Assembly (NCBI GenBank): GCA_016793245.1 | Contig: JAEUHW010000438.1 | Coordinates: 1 to 39,061 of the forward strand | Source of the DNA: Planctomycetota bacterium | GTDB lineage: Bacteria; Planctomycetota; UBA1135; JADKAF01 | Direction of reading: 5' to 3' | Length of the DNA stretch: 39,061 bases | In this document: positions 1-7,511 of the stretch, one piece after another | How the letters are laid out: the number at the start of each line of letters is the position of its first letter | Numbering within the stretch: position 1 is the first letter of the stretch | The notes under the pieces: generated by a model | What the model saw: only the letters and a program-made list of their open reading frames with translations | Database searches by the model: none | What the model was told of the DNA's origin: nothing | Made by a program: the position numbers and the translations under genes

Positions 1-46
1 GCGGATCGCGAGCGAGAGATGAAGGCGTCGTGCGAGCGAGGAACGC

Positions 47-1414
47 TCAGTGCCCGCCGACGTCCACCGGCAGATCGAGCTCCTTCAGCGCCTTCAAGCG
101 TTCCTTGGTGTAGCGCTTGAGCTCGGCGTCGCCCTTCATGCGGAAGACCCGGTGCCCCGGAACCACGGTGCCGGAGAAGCTCGCCGGCGCGCCGGGCTCG
201 CGCCGGAGCTGATCGGGGACGCGCACTTCGATGACCTGGAGTGGCTGGCCCTCGACGGCGATGACCTGCGGGGCAGTGAAGCCCGGGAAGCCCTCGAGCT
301 CGAAGCCCGCTTCGAAGGATTCCGCGAGCTTCTCGAGCTGCTTCAGGCCCGTGATGGATCCGAGCTGTAGCGTCGGTCCGTGGTCCCAGTGGATCTCGAG
401 CGGCTCGCCATGCTCGGCAGCATCGCTCCAGCGCGCGAGGAAGAACTCGGGGCGCTGCTCCGTGATCTCCGCGACACGCTGTGCTGCGCGCTCGAAGAGC
501 TGCGGACGGTCATACTCGATGACTTGTCCTTGCGAGACGATGAGCCCGGAGAACGCGCGCGTCTCTCCTTCGGCCTTGGAGGTGAGCACGGTGTTCTCTG
601 GCGAGCGATGCAGTACGCGCACGCGCGCCGTCTTCAAGCGCTCGGCCGAGAGGCGCTGCGTGCGCCCGGGCCAAGCACCTTGCCGCCCGGGCTCGAACGC
701 GAGCTCGCCGCGCTCGACCGTGAGCGCCGTCTCGCCGCTCTCGTCCACGACCATGCGAAAGCGGGCAACGCCGTCCTTCACGCGCGAGGTCGGCGTGCGC
801 ACGACGAAGCCCGCGAGCTCGGGCGGCAGATCGACCTTGGCCGAGCCGCGCTTGACGACGATCTCGCGCGGCGAGACGAGCTCCAGCTCGGCGAGGCCCT
901 CGACGGCGAAGGTGGCGCCGTCGTCGTAGCTGAGGTCGGCGCCGCCGGCCGGCGAGGTGATGCGCCCGTTGCCGACGCGCTCGCTCGCGCCACCCGCGCG
1001 GGGCTTCAGCGTCGCGAACGCCGGGTGCTCGGCGAGGGGCTCGATGGCCGCGCCGGCGTTCTTAGCGCTCTCGCGGCCGAGGATCCAGCCGCTCGCGAGC
1101 AAGGCCAACGCGGCCGCTGCCGCGAAGGCGACCGAGCCGCCGCCGATGCGCCGCCGAGCAGGGGCTTCGAACGCGCGCGCCCAGGTCTGCTCGACGAAGC
1201 GCTCGTGCGTCGCGTCGAGCTGCGGCAACGCGTGCAGCACCCGATGGCTCTGCAAGTCGTCGAGGAGCTCTTCCTCGAGCTCCGTGCCCTCGATCCATTG
1301 CGCGAGACGCGCGCGCTCTTCGGGTGAGATGCGTTCCCCGCTCGTGAAGCGCGCCCAGAGCTCGCGTTCGTGGTCGGGCTCGAAGTTCGTCATGGCTTGT
1401 CTCGTGTCGCTCAT
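47..1414 (-). CDS. FecR-like anti-sigma factor / sigma regulator
   Basis: A 455-residue single-pass inner-membrane protein that probably sequesters the sigma factor encoded just upstream. The N-terminal ~90 residues are charged, helical and cytosolic (start MSDTRQAMTNFEPDHER). One hydrophobic segment (about residues 93-115, SVAFAAAAALALLASGW) follows. The periplasmic part resembles a FecR domain: GRITSPAGGADLSYDDGA, then a beta-rich stretch with VVKRGSAKVDLP and VRTPTSRVKDG. The last ~200 residues are not recognised and seem lineage-specific. The ATG overlaps the sigma stop codon (ATGA at 1411-1414), implying translational coupling; a second in-frame ATG at 1393 is a possible alternative. The sigma/FecR pairing is well established; the signal sensed is unknown. 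Confidence 0.8.
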   Translation of the reverse strand: MSDTRQAMTNFEPDHERELWARFTSGERISPEERARLAQWIEGTELEEELLDDLQSHRVLHALPQLDATHERFVEQTWARAFEAPARRRIGGGSVAFAAAAALALLASGWILGRESAKNAGAAIEPLAEHPAFATLKPRAGGASERVGNGRITSPAGGADLSYDDGATFAVEGLAELELVSPREIVVKRGSAKVDLPPELAGFVVRTPTSRVKDGVARFRMVVDESGETALTVERGELAFEPGRQGAWPGRTQRLSAERLKTARVRVLHRSPENTVLTSKAEGETRAFSGLIVSQGQVIEYDRPQLFERAAQRVAEITEQRPEFFLARWSDAAEHGEPLEIHWDHGPTLQLGSITGLKQLEKLAESFEAGFELEGFPGFTAPQVIAVEGQPLQVIEVRVPDQLRREPGAPASFSGTVVPGHRVFRMKGDAELKRYTKERLKALKELDLPVDVGGH

Positions 1415-2052
1415 CCTTCGTCGCCCGTCGCGAGGTCGCCCTCGACGCAGCGGCGCAGGATGCCGCGCAGGCGCAGCAGGGTCATGCGGATCGCCGAGGC
1501 GCTGCGCCCGATCTCCTGGGCCAGCACGTCGGCCGACTCGCCGTGGAAGTAGAAGCGCTCGACTAAGCGCCGCGGCCGCTCTTCGAGGCGCGCGACGCAC
1601 GTGCGCAGCGCGTCGATGCGCCGCGCGCGTCGGAGCTCGTAGTCTTCGTCCTCGAGGCGCGCGAGCGCGCGCTCGTGCAAGCGCTCCTCGAGGACGCCGT
1701 CGCCGCTACGCTCGCGCCGCCGCGCGCGCTGGCGCAGCAGGTCGAGGGCGCGGAGCCGCGCGATGCCGAGGAGCCAGGCGCGGACACCGCCTTCGCCGCG
1801 GTAGCTCGCCGCGCTCTTGAGCGCCGCGAGGAAGACTTCCTGGGCCACGTCATCGACGTCGCCCGGAGTCGGGAGCTGCTGCGCGAGGTAGCCGCGGATG
1901 CAGGCCGCGTGACCCTCGAGCAAGCGCAGGAACGCGAGCCGCGAGCCGGCAGCCAGCGCCTCGACCAGCGCGCGCTCCTGGGCGCGCTCACTCGGCTCGG
2001 GCTCTCGATGCGGCTCGGACGGAGGGGTGAGAGGGCGGGGTTGCACTCGCAC
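1411..2052 (-). CDS. ECF-type RNA polymerase sigma factor
   Basis: A 213-residue sigma-70 family protein with only regions 2 and 4, as in extracytoplasmic function sigma factors. Region 2 spans about residues 28-110 and includes DVDDVAQEVFLAALKSAASY (region 2.1/2.2 helix) and GVRAWLLGIARLRALDLLRQ (2.3/2.4, promoter melting and -10 recognition). Region 4 near residues 150-205 contains LEERPRRLVERFYFHGESA and the helix-turn-helix EIGRSASAIRMTLLRLR. The chosen start is GTG at 2052 with a GAGG about 10 nt upstream; a second GTG at 2046 is possible. The stop overlaps the start of the FecR-like anti-sigma gene, so the two form a sigma/anti-sigma cassette. The regulon is unknown. Confidence 0.88.
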   Translation of the reverse strand: MRVQPRPLTPPSEPHREPEPSERAQERALVEALAAGSRLAFLRLLEGHAACIRGYLAQQLPTPGDVDDVAQEVFLAALKSAASYRGEGGVRAWLLGIARLRALDLLRQRARRRERSGDGVLEERLHERALARLEDEDYELRRARRIDALRTCVARLEERPRRLVERFYFHGESADVLAQEIGRSASAIRMTLLRLRGILRRCVEGDLATGDEG

Positions 2053-2177
2053 GAGCTCGGGACCTCGACGACGGGGAAGCCCGTCTTACGCGGTCGCCGG
2101 TCTTCGTGCGAGAGCGCTTCGCCTTCGTTCGCGGCCCTCTGGGCTCAGAGAGTGAGCAAGAATTGCTCGCGAACGGG

Positions 2178-2285
2178 CTGCAGCGTCGTCAGTCGCTCCG
2201 CCAGCAGGCATCGCGGCAGCGCCGTCAGGCGCTGCGCCAGCAGGCATCGCTGCAGCGCCGTCAGGCGCTGCGCCAGCAGGCATCT
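2178..2285. repeat. Three tandem copies of a 36-bp repeat
   Basis: Three head-to-tail 36-bp units at 2178-2213, 2214-2249 and 2250-2285. The second and third differ at only a few bases; the first is more diverged. The shared core on the plus strand is GCTGCGCCAGCAGGCATC. On the minus strand the units encode three 12-residue peptides, MPAGAAPDGAAA twice and MPAGGATDDAAA once, in a short open frame (2086-2283). That frame lacks a clear ribosome binding site, so I do not call it a gene. The array lies between the decapeptide-repeat gene and the sigma gene. Confidence 0.8.
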
Positions 2286-2322
2286 GAGAGGCTGTATCAT
2301 CGATTTCTGCTCAGCCTCTCAG
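2284..2322 (-). terminator. Hairpin at the 3' end of the decapeptide-repeat gene
   Basis: Perfect 11-bp inverted repeat (CTGAGAGGCTG at 2284-2294, CAGCCTCTCAG at 2312-2322) with a 17-nt loop, overlapping the stop codon at 2319-2321. No T-run follows on either strand, so it may be an atypical terminator or an mRNA-end stabiliser. Confidence 0.45.
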
Positions 2323-3500
2323 AGGTGGATCAGGTCGCGAGTCGAGGCCGGCGCGGCCGGCCGAGGCGCGATCTCGGTGCTCAGGACCTCGATCGCCTTC
2401 TCGGTGCAGGGGCCTTCACACGGACCGGCCTTGGTACCGGGGAAGCGGAAGCCGTCGAGGTGCAGCCCAGGGAACTCGAAGCCGCTGAGGTCGATGGCCG
2501 GCATCTCGAAGCCCTCGATCTCGATGGCGGGCATCTCGAAGCCTTCGACCTCGAAGGCCGGCATCTCGAAGCCCTCGACTTCGAAGGCCGGGATCTCGAA
2601 CTCGGGCATCTCGAAGCCCTCGATCTCGATCGCGGGCATCTCGAAGCCTTCGACTTCGATCGCCGGCATCTCGAAGCCCTCGACCTCGATCGCGGGCGTA
2701 TCGAGCTGCGAGATCTCGATGCGGTGCGGCCCTGCTTCGCCAGCGCCGGGATGCATGCGCACCATCGGCGCGTCGTGAGCGCCGCCGCCGATGATGATCA
2801 CCGTGGTGCCACCGGCTTCTCCACCGGGAACGCGGTGCACCTGCACGCGCTTCTGCTTCGCTTCGCTCTTCGTGGCCGGCGCGACCTTCATCCTCTGTCC
2901 GGCCACCGCGCGCTTGCGAACTTCGACGCGGTGCTCGCCGGGGCCGATCTCGATCACCTCGACGTTGCCCTGCTCGTCCATGCGGCGCTCGATGCGCTTC
3001 GGCTTGGCTCCCTCCGGCGCGACCTCGATGATGCGACCGCGGAGCATCTCGGGCTTCGCGAGGGTGATGCCCTTCCGCTCCTTCAGGCCCTCGAGCTGCT
3101 TCAGCCCTTCGAGGCCCTTCAGCCCTTCGAGCGACTTCAGCGCGATCACCTTGCGCTGCGCGGGATCGAGCTGGCTGCCTTCGACCACGTGGAACTTCGG
3201 CGAGCCCTCGGCGCGGAAGACGCGCGGCTGCGCTTCGCCATCCTGCTTCTTCGAGCGCTCGATCCGGAAGCCCTTGGTGGCCTTCGGCTTCGGCAGCTCC
3301 TTGCCGCAGTGGGGACAAGAGGCCGCCGGCTCCTGGGCTTCCACGACCTCGCCGTTCCACTGGAAGACGTGCGGACCCTGGTCGGTGGACCAGCGGGTCA
3401 CGACGCGCGCCTTGGGTGCGTCGGCGGGCGCGGGTTCTTGGGGCAGCGAGCCGGCGGCGAGCAGGCTCAGGCAGAAAGTGGCAATGGTCAGCGGCGTCAT
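2319..3500 (-). CDS. Exported protein with AHNAK-like decapeptide repeats
   Basis: A 393-residue protein with a signal peptide (MTPLTIATFCLSLLAAGS). The start at 3500 has a good ribosome binding site (GAGGAG, 7 nt). A possible zinc-knuckle-like pair, CPHCGKE, lies near residue 63. A leucine/glycine heptad-like stretch (SLEGLKGLEGLKQLEGLK) follows, then a middle region rich in Val, Arg and Lys. Between about residues 268 and 355 are eight or nine copies of a ten-residue unit, consensus EMPAIEVEGF, ending in FEFPGLHLDGFRFPG, with a C-terminal CEGPC. The alternating hydrophobic/acidic pattern suggests a repetitive beta fold or acidic, cation-binding surface; this is inference. I recognise no family. 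It lies upstream of the sigma/anti-sigma pair on the same strand. Confidence 0.75.
   Translation of the reverse strand: MTPLTIATFCLSLLAAGSLPQEPAPADAPKARVVTRWSTDQGPHVFQWNGEVVEAQEPAASCPHCGKELPKPKATKGFRIERSKKQDGEAQPRVFRAEGSPKFHVVEGSQLDPAQRKVIALKSLEGLKGLEGLKQLEGLKERKGITLAKPEMLRGRIIEVAPEGAKPKRIERRMDEQGNVEVIEIGPGEHRVEVRKRAVAGQRMKVAPATKSEAKQKRVQVHRVPGGEAGGTTVIIIGGGAHDAPMVRMHPGAGEAGPHRIEISQLDTPAIEVEGFEMPAIEVEGFEMPAIEIEGFEMPEFEIPAFEVEGFEMPAFEVEGFEMPAIEIEGFEMPAIDLSGFEFPGLHLDGFRFPGTKAGPCEGPCTEKAIEVLSTEIAPRPAAPASTRDLIHL
2438..2699 (-). repeat. 30-bp repeats encoding EMPAIEVEGF decapeptides
   Basis: In-gene tandem array of 30-bp units encoding [ET]MPAI-E-[VI]-E-GF variants. One unit is altered to the shorter MPEFEIPAFEVEGF form, which shifts the period by a few residues. 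The DNA units are close to identical (for example TCGAAGCCCTCGA-CTTCGA variants on the plus strand), which suggests recent expansion or recombination. Confidence 0.8.
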
Positions 3501-3657
3501 CGAGAGCTCCTCGGCTCGTGGTCGCGTAGCACGGGGCCGCGCGGCGGCGCGACCCGGGGAGGACGGCGAAGGGGTCGCGGAAGCTCGGCGCGCGTCACCC
3601 GCGTTCTCGGAAAATGTCCCGAGAGCTCGTCGCGCGCAACCGAGCACCACGGCGCGC

Positions 3658-5061
3658 TCACCCGCTCGTTGCGAAGAGGGGCCCTACGAGGCGCCACCAG
3701 AGCGGCGCCGTGGTGAAGAAGAGGAAGAGGCCGAGGAGGGTGGTCGCGGTGCCCACCGTGACGAGGTCCCGCGCGCGGATCTCGCCCGAGCCGAAGGCCA
3801 TCGCGTTCGGCGGGGTCGAGACGGGGAGCGGCATCGAGAGCGAGCAGGCGAACGCGACCGCGACGAGGATCGGCGCGCGCGGCAGCTCTTCCAAGCCGAG
3901 GACCACGGCGAGCACGAGGTTGGCGGCGGCGGTGTTGCTCATCAGCGCCGAGAGCAGGGCCGCGGCCATGCCGAAGAGAACGATCGCGCCGAGTGGCCCC
4001 AGCGTCTCGACCGGGGCGAACCCGAGCGCCCAGCTCGCGAGCCCGCTCTGCTCCACCGCTCGCCCGAGGCAGAGCCCGCCGCCCATCAAGAGCAGCACGT
4101 CCCACGGCAACGCGCGGATCTCCGCGGCGGGAAGCACCCTCGTTCCGAAGAGCGCGATCGCGCAGAGGAGGCCGACCGTCCCGGTGCTCCAGCCGTGCAG
4201 ATCGCCCGTGAGCCAGAGCAGCGCCGTGCTCAGCGCGACGAGCAGCGCGATCCGCGCGTGCGCGCTGCGATGCGCGGCGGCGACGGGGGCCGGAGGCAGG
4301 CGCAGCACGGGCTCGCCATCGCGGTAGAGGCGCACGAGCAAGCCGCCCGCGAGCGCGCACATCACCAGCACTCCGGGCACGCCGAGCGCCATCCAAGCGA
4401 GGAAGCTCGGCCGCGCGTCGATGCGCGCGAGCGCCTCCATCGCGATCGCGTTCGGCGGGGAGCCGATCGGCGTTCCGAGCCCGCCCAGGTTCGCGCCGAG
4501 GGGGACGGCGAGGAGCAGCGCGGTGCGCCAGCGGTTCGCTGTGGGCAGCGTGCGCGCGATCGGCACGGCGAGGGCCAGCATCATCGCCGCCGTCGCGGTG
4601 TTGCTGAGCCACATCGACAAGAACGCCGTCGTACCGAGCAGCGCGAAGACGACGCGCCGCGGCGAGCTGCCGGCGCGCTCCAGGATCGCGCGCGCGAGCG
4701 CTTCGTCGAGCTGCGCGCGCTGCAGCGCCGCGGAGAGCGCGAAGCCGCCGAGGAAGAGCAGGATCGTGTCGGAGAAGAAGGGCGCGAGGAACGCCGCGTC
4801 CTCGATGGACCGTCCGGCGCTGCGCAGCGCGGGCGCGAGCCAGGTGAGGCAGCCCAGCAGCACGAGCAAGCTCGTGACGAAGAGCGGCAGCGCTTCGCTG
4901 ATCCACAGCACGGCTGCGCCGACGCAGAGCGCGAGCGCTACGTGTCCCGCGGCGTCGAGCCCGCTCGAAGCGAAGACCTGCAGCGCGGCGGCGGCCAAGG
5001 CCATCAGGCACACGAGCGCCACGAGGGCCGTTCGCGCCGAGGAGAGCGCCGTGGTGCTCAT
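3658..5061 (-). CDS. DASS/SLC13-family anion:cation symporter
   Basis: A 467-residue polytopic membrane protein with about 11-12 hydrophobic segments. It carries the two SNT signatures typical of divalent-anion:sodium symporters (citrate/dicarboxylate/sulfate transport): SNTATAAMMLALAVP in the first half and SNTAAANLVLAVVLG in the second. The substrate-site-like motifs GTPIGSPPNAIAMEAL and STPPNAMAFGSGE, the latter near the C-terminus, match the inverted-repeat architecture of the family. The specific substrate cannot be read from the sequence. The start at 5061 overlaps the upstream YbjD-like stop (ATGA), so it is the last gene of a coupled operon. Confidence 0.88.
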   Translation of the reverse strand: MSTTALSSARTALVALVCLMALAAAALQVFASSGLDAAGHVALALCVGAAVLWISEALPLFVTSLLVLLGCLTWLAPALRSAGRSIEDAAFLAPFFSDTILLFLGGFALSAALQRAQLDEALARAILERAGSSPRRVVFALLGTTAFLSMWLSNTATAAMMLALAVPIARTLPTANRWRTALLLAVPLGANLGGLGTPIGSPPNAIAMEALARIDARPSFLAWMALGVPGVLVMCALAGGLLVRLYRDGEPVLRLPPAPVAAAHRSAHARIALLVALSTALLWLTGDLHGWSTGTVGLLCAIALFGTRVLPAAEIRALPWDVLLLMGGGLCLGRAVEQSGLASWALGFAPVETLGPLGAIVLFGMAAALLSALMSNTAAANLVLAVVLGLEELPRAPILVAVAFACSLSMPLPVSTPPNAMAFGSGEIRARDLVTVGTATTLLGLFLFFTTAPLWWRLVGPLFATSG

Positions 5062-6758
5062 CGCGGCGTCGCGCGTCGCCGAGCGCGCGGCGCGGCGTCC
5101 GCAGCCAGCAGCGGTCGCTTTCGCGCGAGCTCGATCGTCGCTTCGATGCAACGGGCGAGCGGTGGCGGTACTTGCGGCGCGCGCGCGCCGCCCAGCGCCT
5201 CGATCAGCTTCAGCGCGACCTGCGGCTTCGCGTGGCGATCGAGCGCCTTCTTGATCGCGCGGTGCGCGAAGGCGGGCTCGCTCTCTCGCGCGCGGCGTTC
5301 AATGGTGCCGGCCAAGCGCTGAATCACGCTGGCGAAGCCGTGGCGCCAGAAGCTGGTCTCGATGTCGCGCTCGGGCAGCTCCGTGACGCGCAGGTCGCGC
5401 GAGGCGCCGCGCGCGTGCTTCCGCGCGAGCGCGGCATAGCTCTCGCCCGCCGCATCGCCGTCCGAGAGCACGTGCCATTCGATGCGCAAGCTCTCCGCGA
5501 GGCGCAGCAGCGGAGCGAGGCCGCACTGCGCATACTCGATGAGAACGACGCCTTCGATCGGCAGATAGTAGCCGGCGGCGCGCGCGATCTCGGGCAGCAG
5601 CCACGCCTCCGTCTCGCCTTCGACGAGCAGCCAGGCGCGCGCGAGCAGAGCTTCGGGGTGGCGCGTCACGAGGTGATAGCGGATCTTTCGCAGCGCGTCG
5701 CGCGGGATCGCGCGCGGCTGCACGCCGAAGGAGCGCGCTCCCTCGCCCACGCGCACGACGCGGCGCAGCGCGGAGAGCGGTAGGTGCACGAGCACCTGCG
5801 AGGAATGCGTCGAGAAGACGACCTGTGCGCGGAGATGCAGCAGGAAGCCGAGCAACGCGAAGCGCGTGGTGGAGTGCAGCTGCGCTTCGAGATCACCAAG
5901 GACGAGGAACGGCGAGCTCTGGGGATGCAGGGGCTCTGAGCTCCGCTGCGCGAGAGCTCCTGCGAGGAGGAGCAGTGCCAGGCGCGCGCCTCGGCTGGAC
6001 TCGAGCGGCACTTCGCGCGTGCGCTGCGCGGCGCGCGGCACATCGAGATCGAAGTCCGAGGCGAGCCAGCCCGAGGTCGTCGTGAGCGGCACGAGATGCC
6101 GCTGCAGCTCGTGCCACAAGTGCTCGATATCGGGATAGATCCTCTCCCAGCTCTCGTCGTCCAGCGTGGGCTGGGCGGCGATCCAGCGCGTGAATCCGAG
6201 GCGCAGCGCGCCGCGCTCGGGCTTCTCGGTAGACGTGCGAGCGCGTCGCTCGCGCGGCGCGGCAGGGGTGGAGAAGAGCCCGCGCGAGAGATCGAGCAAG
6301 GGCAGCGCCGTGCGGCGCCAGGCGCGGAGCGCGGGATGCTCGCTGCGACGCCCGCTCGCGCTCTCGTAGGTCTCGCTTTGCTCGACGCCCTGCTGGCCGC
6401 TGACGCGGACGCGGATCGCGAGGCGCACGAGCTCGCGACCCGGCTGCTCGCCGAGCAGCTCGGTGCGCAGCGGCGCGTGCAGCTCTTCGCTCCACTCGCC
6501 TTCGCGCGAAGGCTCGAGCTCGAGGAGCACCAGGATCTCTCCGCGCTCTCCGCTCACGAGGTGTGGCAGATCCGCGAGCGAGAAGGCGCACAGGGCGCCG
6601 TCCTCTTCATCTTCCACGCGCAGCGCACGTGTCAGCGCGTCCAGCAGCAGGCCGACACCGGCATCGTTCTCGCCGAAGAGCGCCGTGGACTCGGCGAGCT
6701 CTACCTCGAGGCTGGCGAGCGAGCGGAAGCCCTCTACGCGGACGCGACGTACGCGCAT
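5058..6758 (-). CDS. ybjD: YbjD-like OLD-family ATPase/Toprim protein with degenerate Walker A
   Basis: A 566-residue protein close in length and layout to E. coli YbjD (DUF2813). The N-terminal SMC/RecF-like ATPase part starts VRVEGFRSLASLEVEL. The P-loop reads GENDAGVG (residues 29-36), where the family has GENxxGKS, so the catalytic lysine is Val and the following Ser/Thr is Gly. The Walker B-like strand FLVLGDLEAQLH (284-295) and STHSSQVL (316-323) follow. The C-terminal Toprim domain is well preserved: LLVEGETEAWLLPE (377-390) with the catalytic Glu, and IEWHVLSDGDAAG (426-438) with the acidic pair. The likely activity is metal-dependent nuclease or nucleic-acid processing, perhaps ATP-independent. 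It starts 7 bp after the LOG gene and overlaps the transporter gene. Confidence 0.82.
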   Translation of the reverse strand: MRVRRVRVEGFRSLASLEVELAESTALFGENDAGVGLLLDALTRALRVEDEEDGALCAFSLADLPHLVSGERGEILVLLELEPSREGEWSEELHAPLRTELLGEQPGRELVRLAIRVRVSGQQGVEQSETYESASGRRSEHPALRAWRRTALPLLDLSRGLFSTPAAPRERRARTSTEKPERGALRLGFTRWIAAQPTLDDESWERIYPDIEHLWHELQRHLVPLTTTSGWLASDFDLDVPRAAQRTREVPLESSRGARLALLLLAGALAQRSSEPLHPQSSPFLVLGDLEAQLHSTTRFALLGFLLHLRAQVVFSTHSSQVLVHLPLSALRRVVRVGEGARSFGVQPRAIPRDALRKIRYHLVTRHPEALLARAWLLVEGETEAWLLPEIARAAGYYLPIEGVVLIEYAQCGLAPLLRLAESLRIEWHVLSDGDAAGESYAALARKHARGASRDLRVTELPERDIETSFWRHGFASVIQRLAGTIERRARESEPAFAHRAIKKALDRHAKPQVALKLIEALGGARAPQVPPPLARCIEATIELARKRPLLAADAAPRARRRATPR

Positions 6759-6765
6759 GACGTCC

Positions 6766-7476
6766 TCAGTGGGGGTCGCGGTCGGCGACGGGGGGTGCGT
6801 TCTTGCGGAGGTGGGCGACGGCTTCGTCGGGCGAGTCGGTGCGGAAGAACTCGATCTCGCCCTCGCCGACGGTGCCGGAAGCGAGCATCACTTGCTTGAT
6901 GCTGTCGGCGATCGGCTGCCAGTAATCGACGCCCATCAGCACGAGCGGGAAGCGCTCGAGCTTGCCGCACTGGATCAGCGTCGCCGTTTCGAAGATCTCG
7001 TCGAGGGTCCCCAGTCCGCCGGGCATGAGGACGAAGCCCTGCGAGTAGCGCCGCAGCATGAGCTTGCGCACGAAGAAGTACTCGAAGCTCAGGCTGCGAT
7101 CGACGTAGGGGTTCAGGCCCTGCTCGTGCGGCAGCACGATGTTGAAGCCCAAGCTCGGTCCGCCCGCTTCTTTCGCGCCGCGGTTCGCGGCCTCCATGAT
7201 CCCCGGTCCGCCGCCCGTGATCACCGCGAAGCCGGCGCGCGCGAGCGCCGCTCCGGTGCGGCGGGCGAGCTCGTAGTGCGGATGCCCTTCCTGCAAGCGG
7301 GCCGAGCCGTAGATCGTGACGGCGGGACCGAGATCCTGCAGCGCTCGAAAGCTCGAGATCAGGTCGTGGAAGATGCGATAGGCGCGATCGAAGTCGACGA
7401 GGAGGTCGCGCGGGCCAGCGCCGAGCAAGTCGTGCTCCGCTTGCTCGCCCGCGCGCGAGTCGATGGGTTGGCGCAT
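6766..7476 (-). CDS. LOG-family (TIGR00730) nucleotide phosphoribohydrolase-like protein
   Basis: A 236-residue Rossmann-fold protein with the diagnostic LOG motifs GGGPGIMEAANRGAKE and PGGLGTLDEIFE. Members cleave ribose-5'-phosphate from adenine-type nucleotides (cytokinin-activating phosphoribohydrolase / AMP nucleosidase-like); some are called lysine decarboxylases by old misannotation. IYGSARLQEG near residue 55 and FFVRKLMLRRYSQGFVLMPG also fit. The ATG at 7476 has GGAGG about 8 nt upstream. It lies 35 bp after the membrane TPR gene and 7 bp before the YbjD-like gene, so it is operonic. The substrate is not determined here. Confidence 0.9.
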   Translation of the reverse strand: MRQPIDSRAGEQAEHDLLGAGPRDLLVDFDRAYRIFHDLISSFRALQDLGPAVTIYGSARLQEGHPHYELARRTGAALARAGFAVITGGGPGIMEAANRGAKEAGGPSLGFNIVLPHEQGLNPYVDRSLSFEYFFVRKLMLRRYSQGFVLMPGGLGTLDEIFETATLIQCGKLERFPLVLMGVDYWQPIADSIKQVMLASGTVGEGEIEFFRTDSPDEAVAHLRKNAPPVADRDPH

Positions 7477-7511
7477 GAGGGAAGCCTCCGTTGCTTCACG
7501 ATCTCGGCGTT

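Noticed and set aside
2178..2285. CRISPR array
   Set aside because: The 36-bp units abut without unique spacers, and no cas gene is present.
2106..3716. Plus-strand gene over the decapeptide-repeat gene
   Set aside because: Its sequence is a His/Leu/Asp-rich antisense of the repeats; the minus strand has a signal peptide and strong ribosome binding site.
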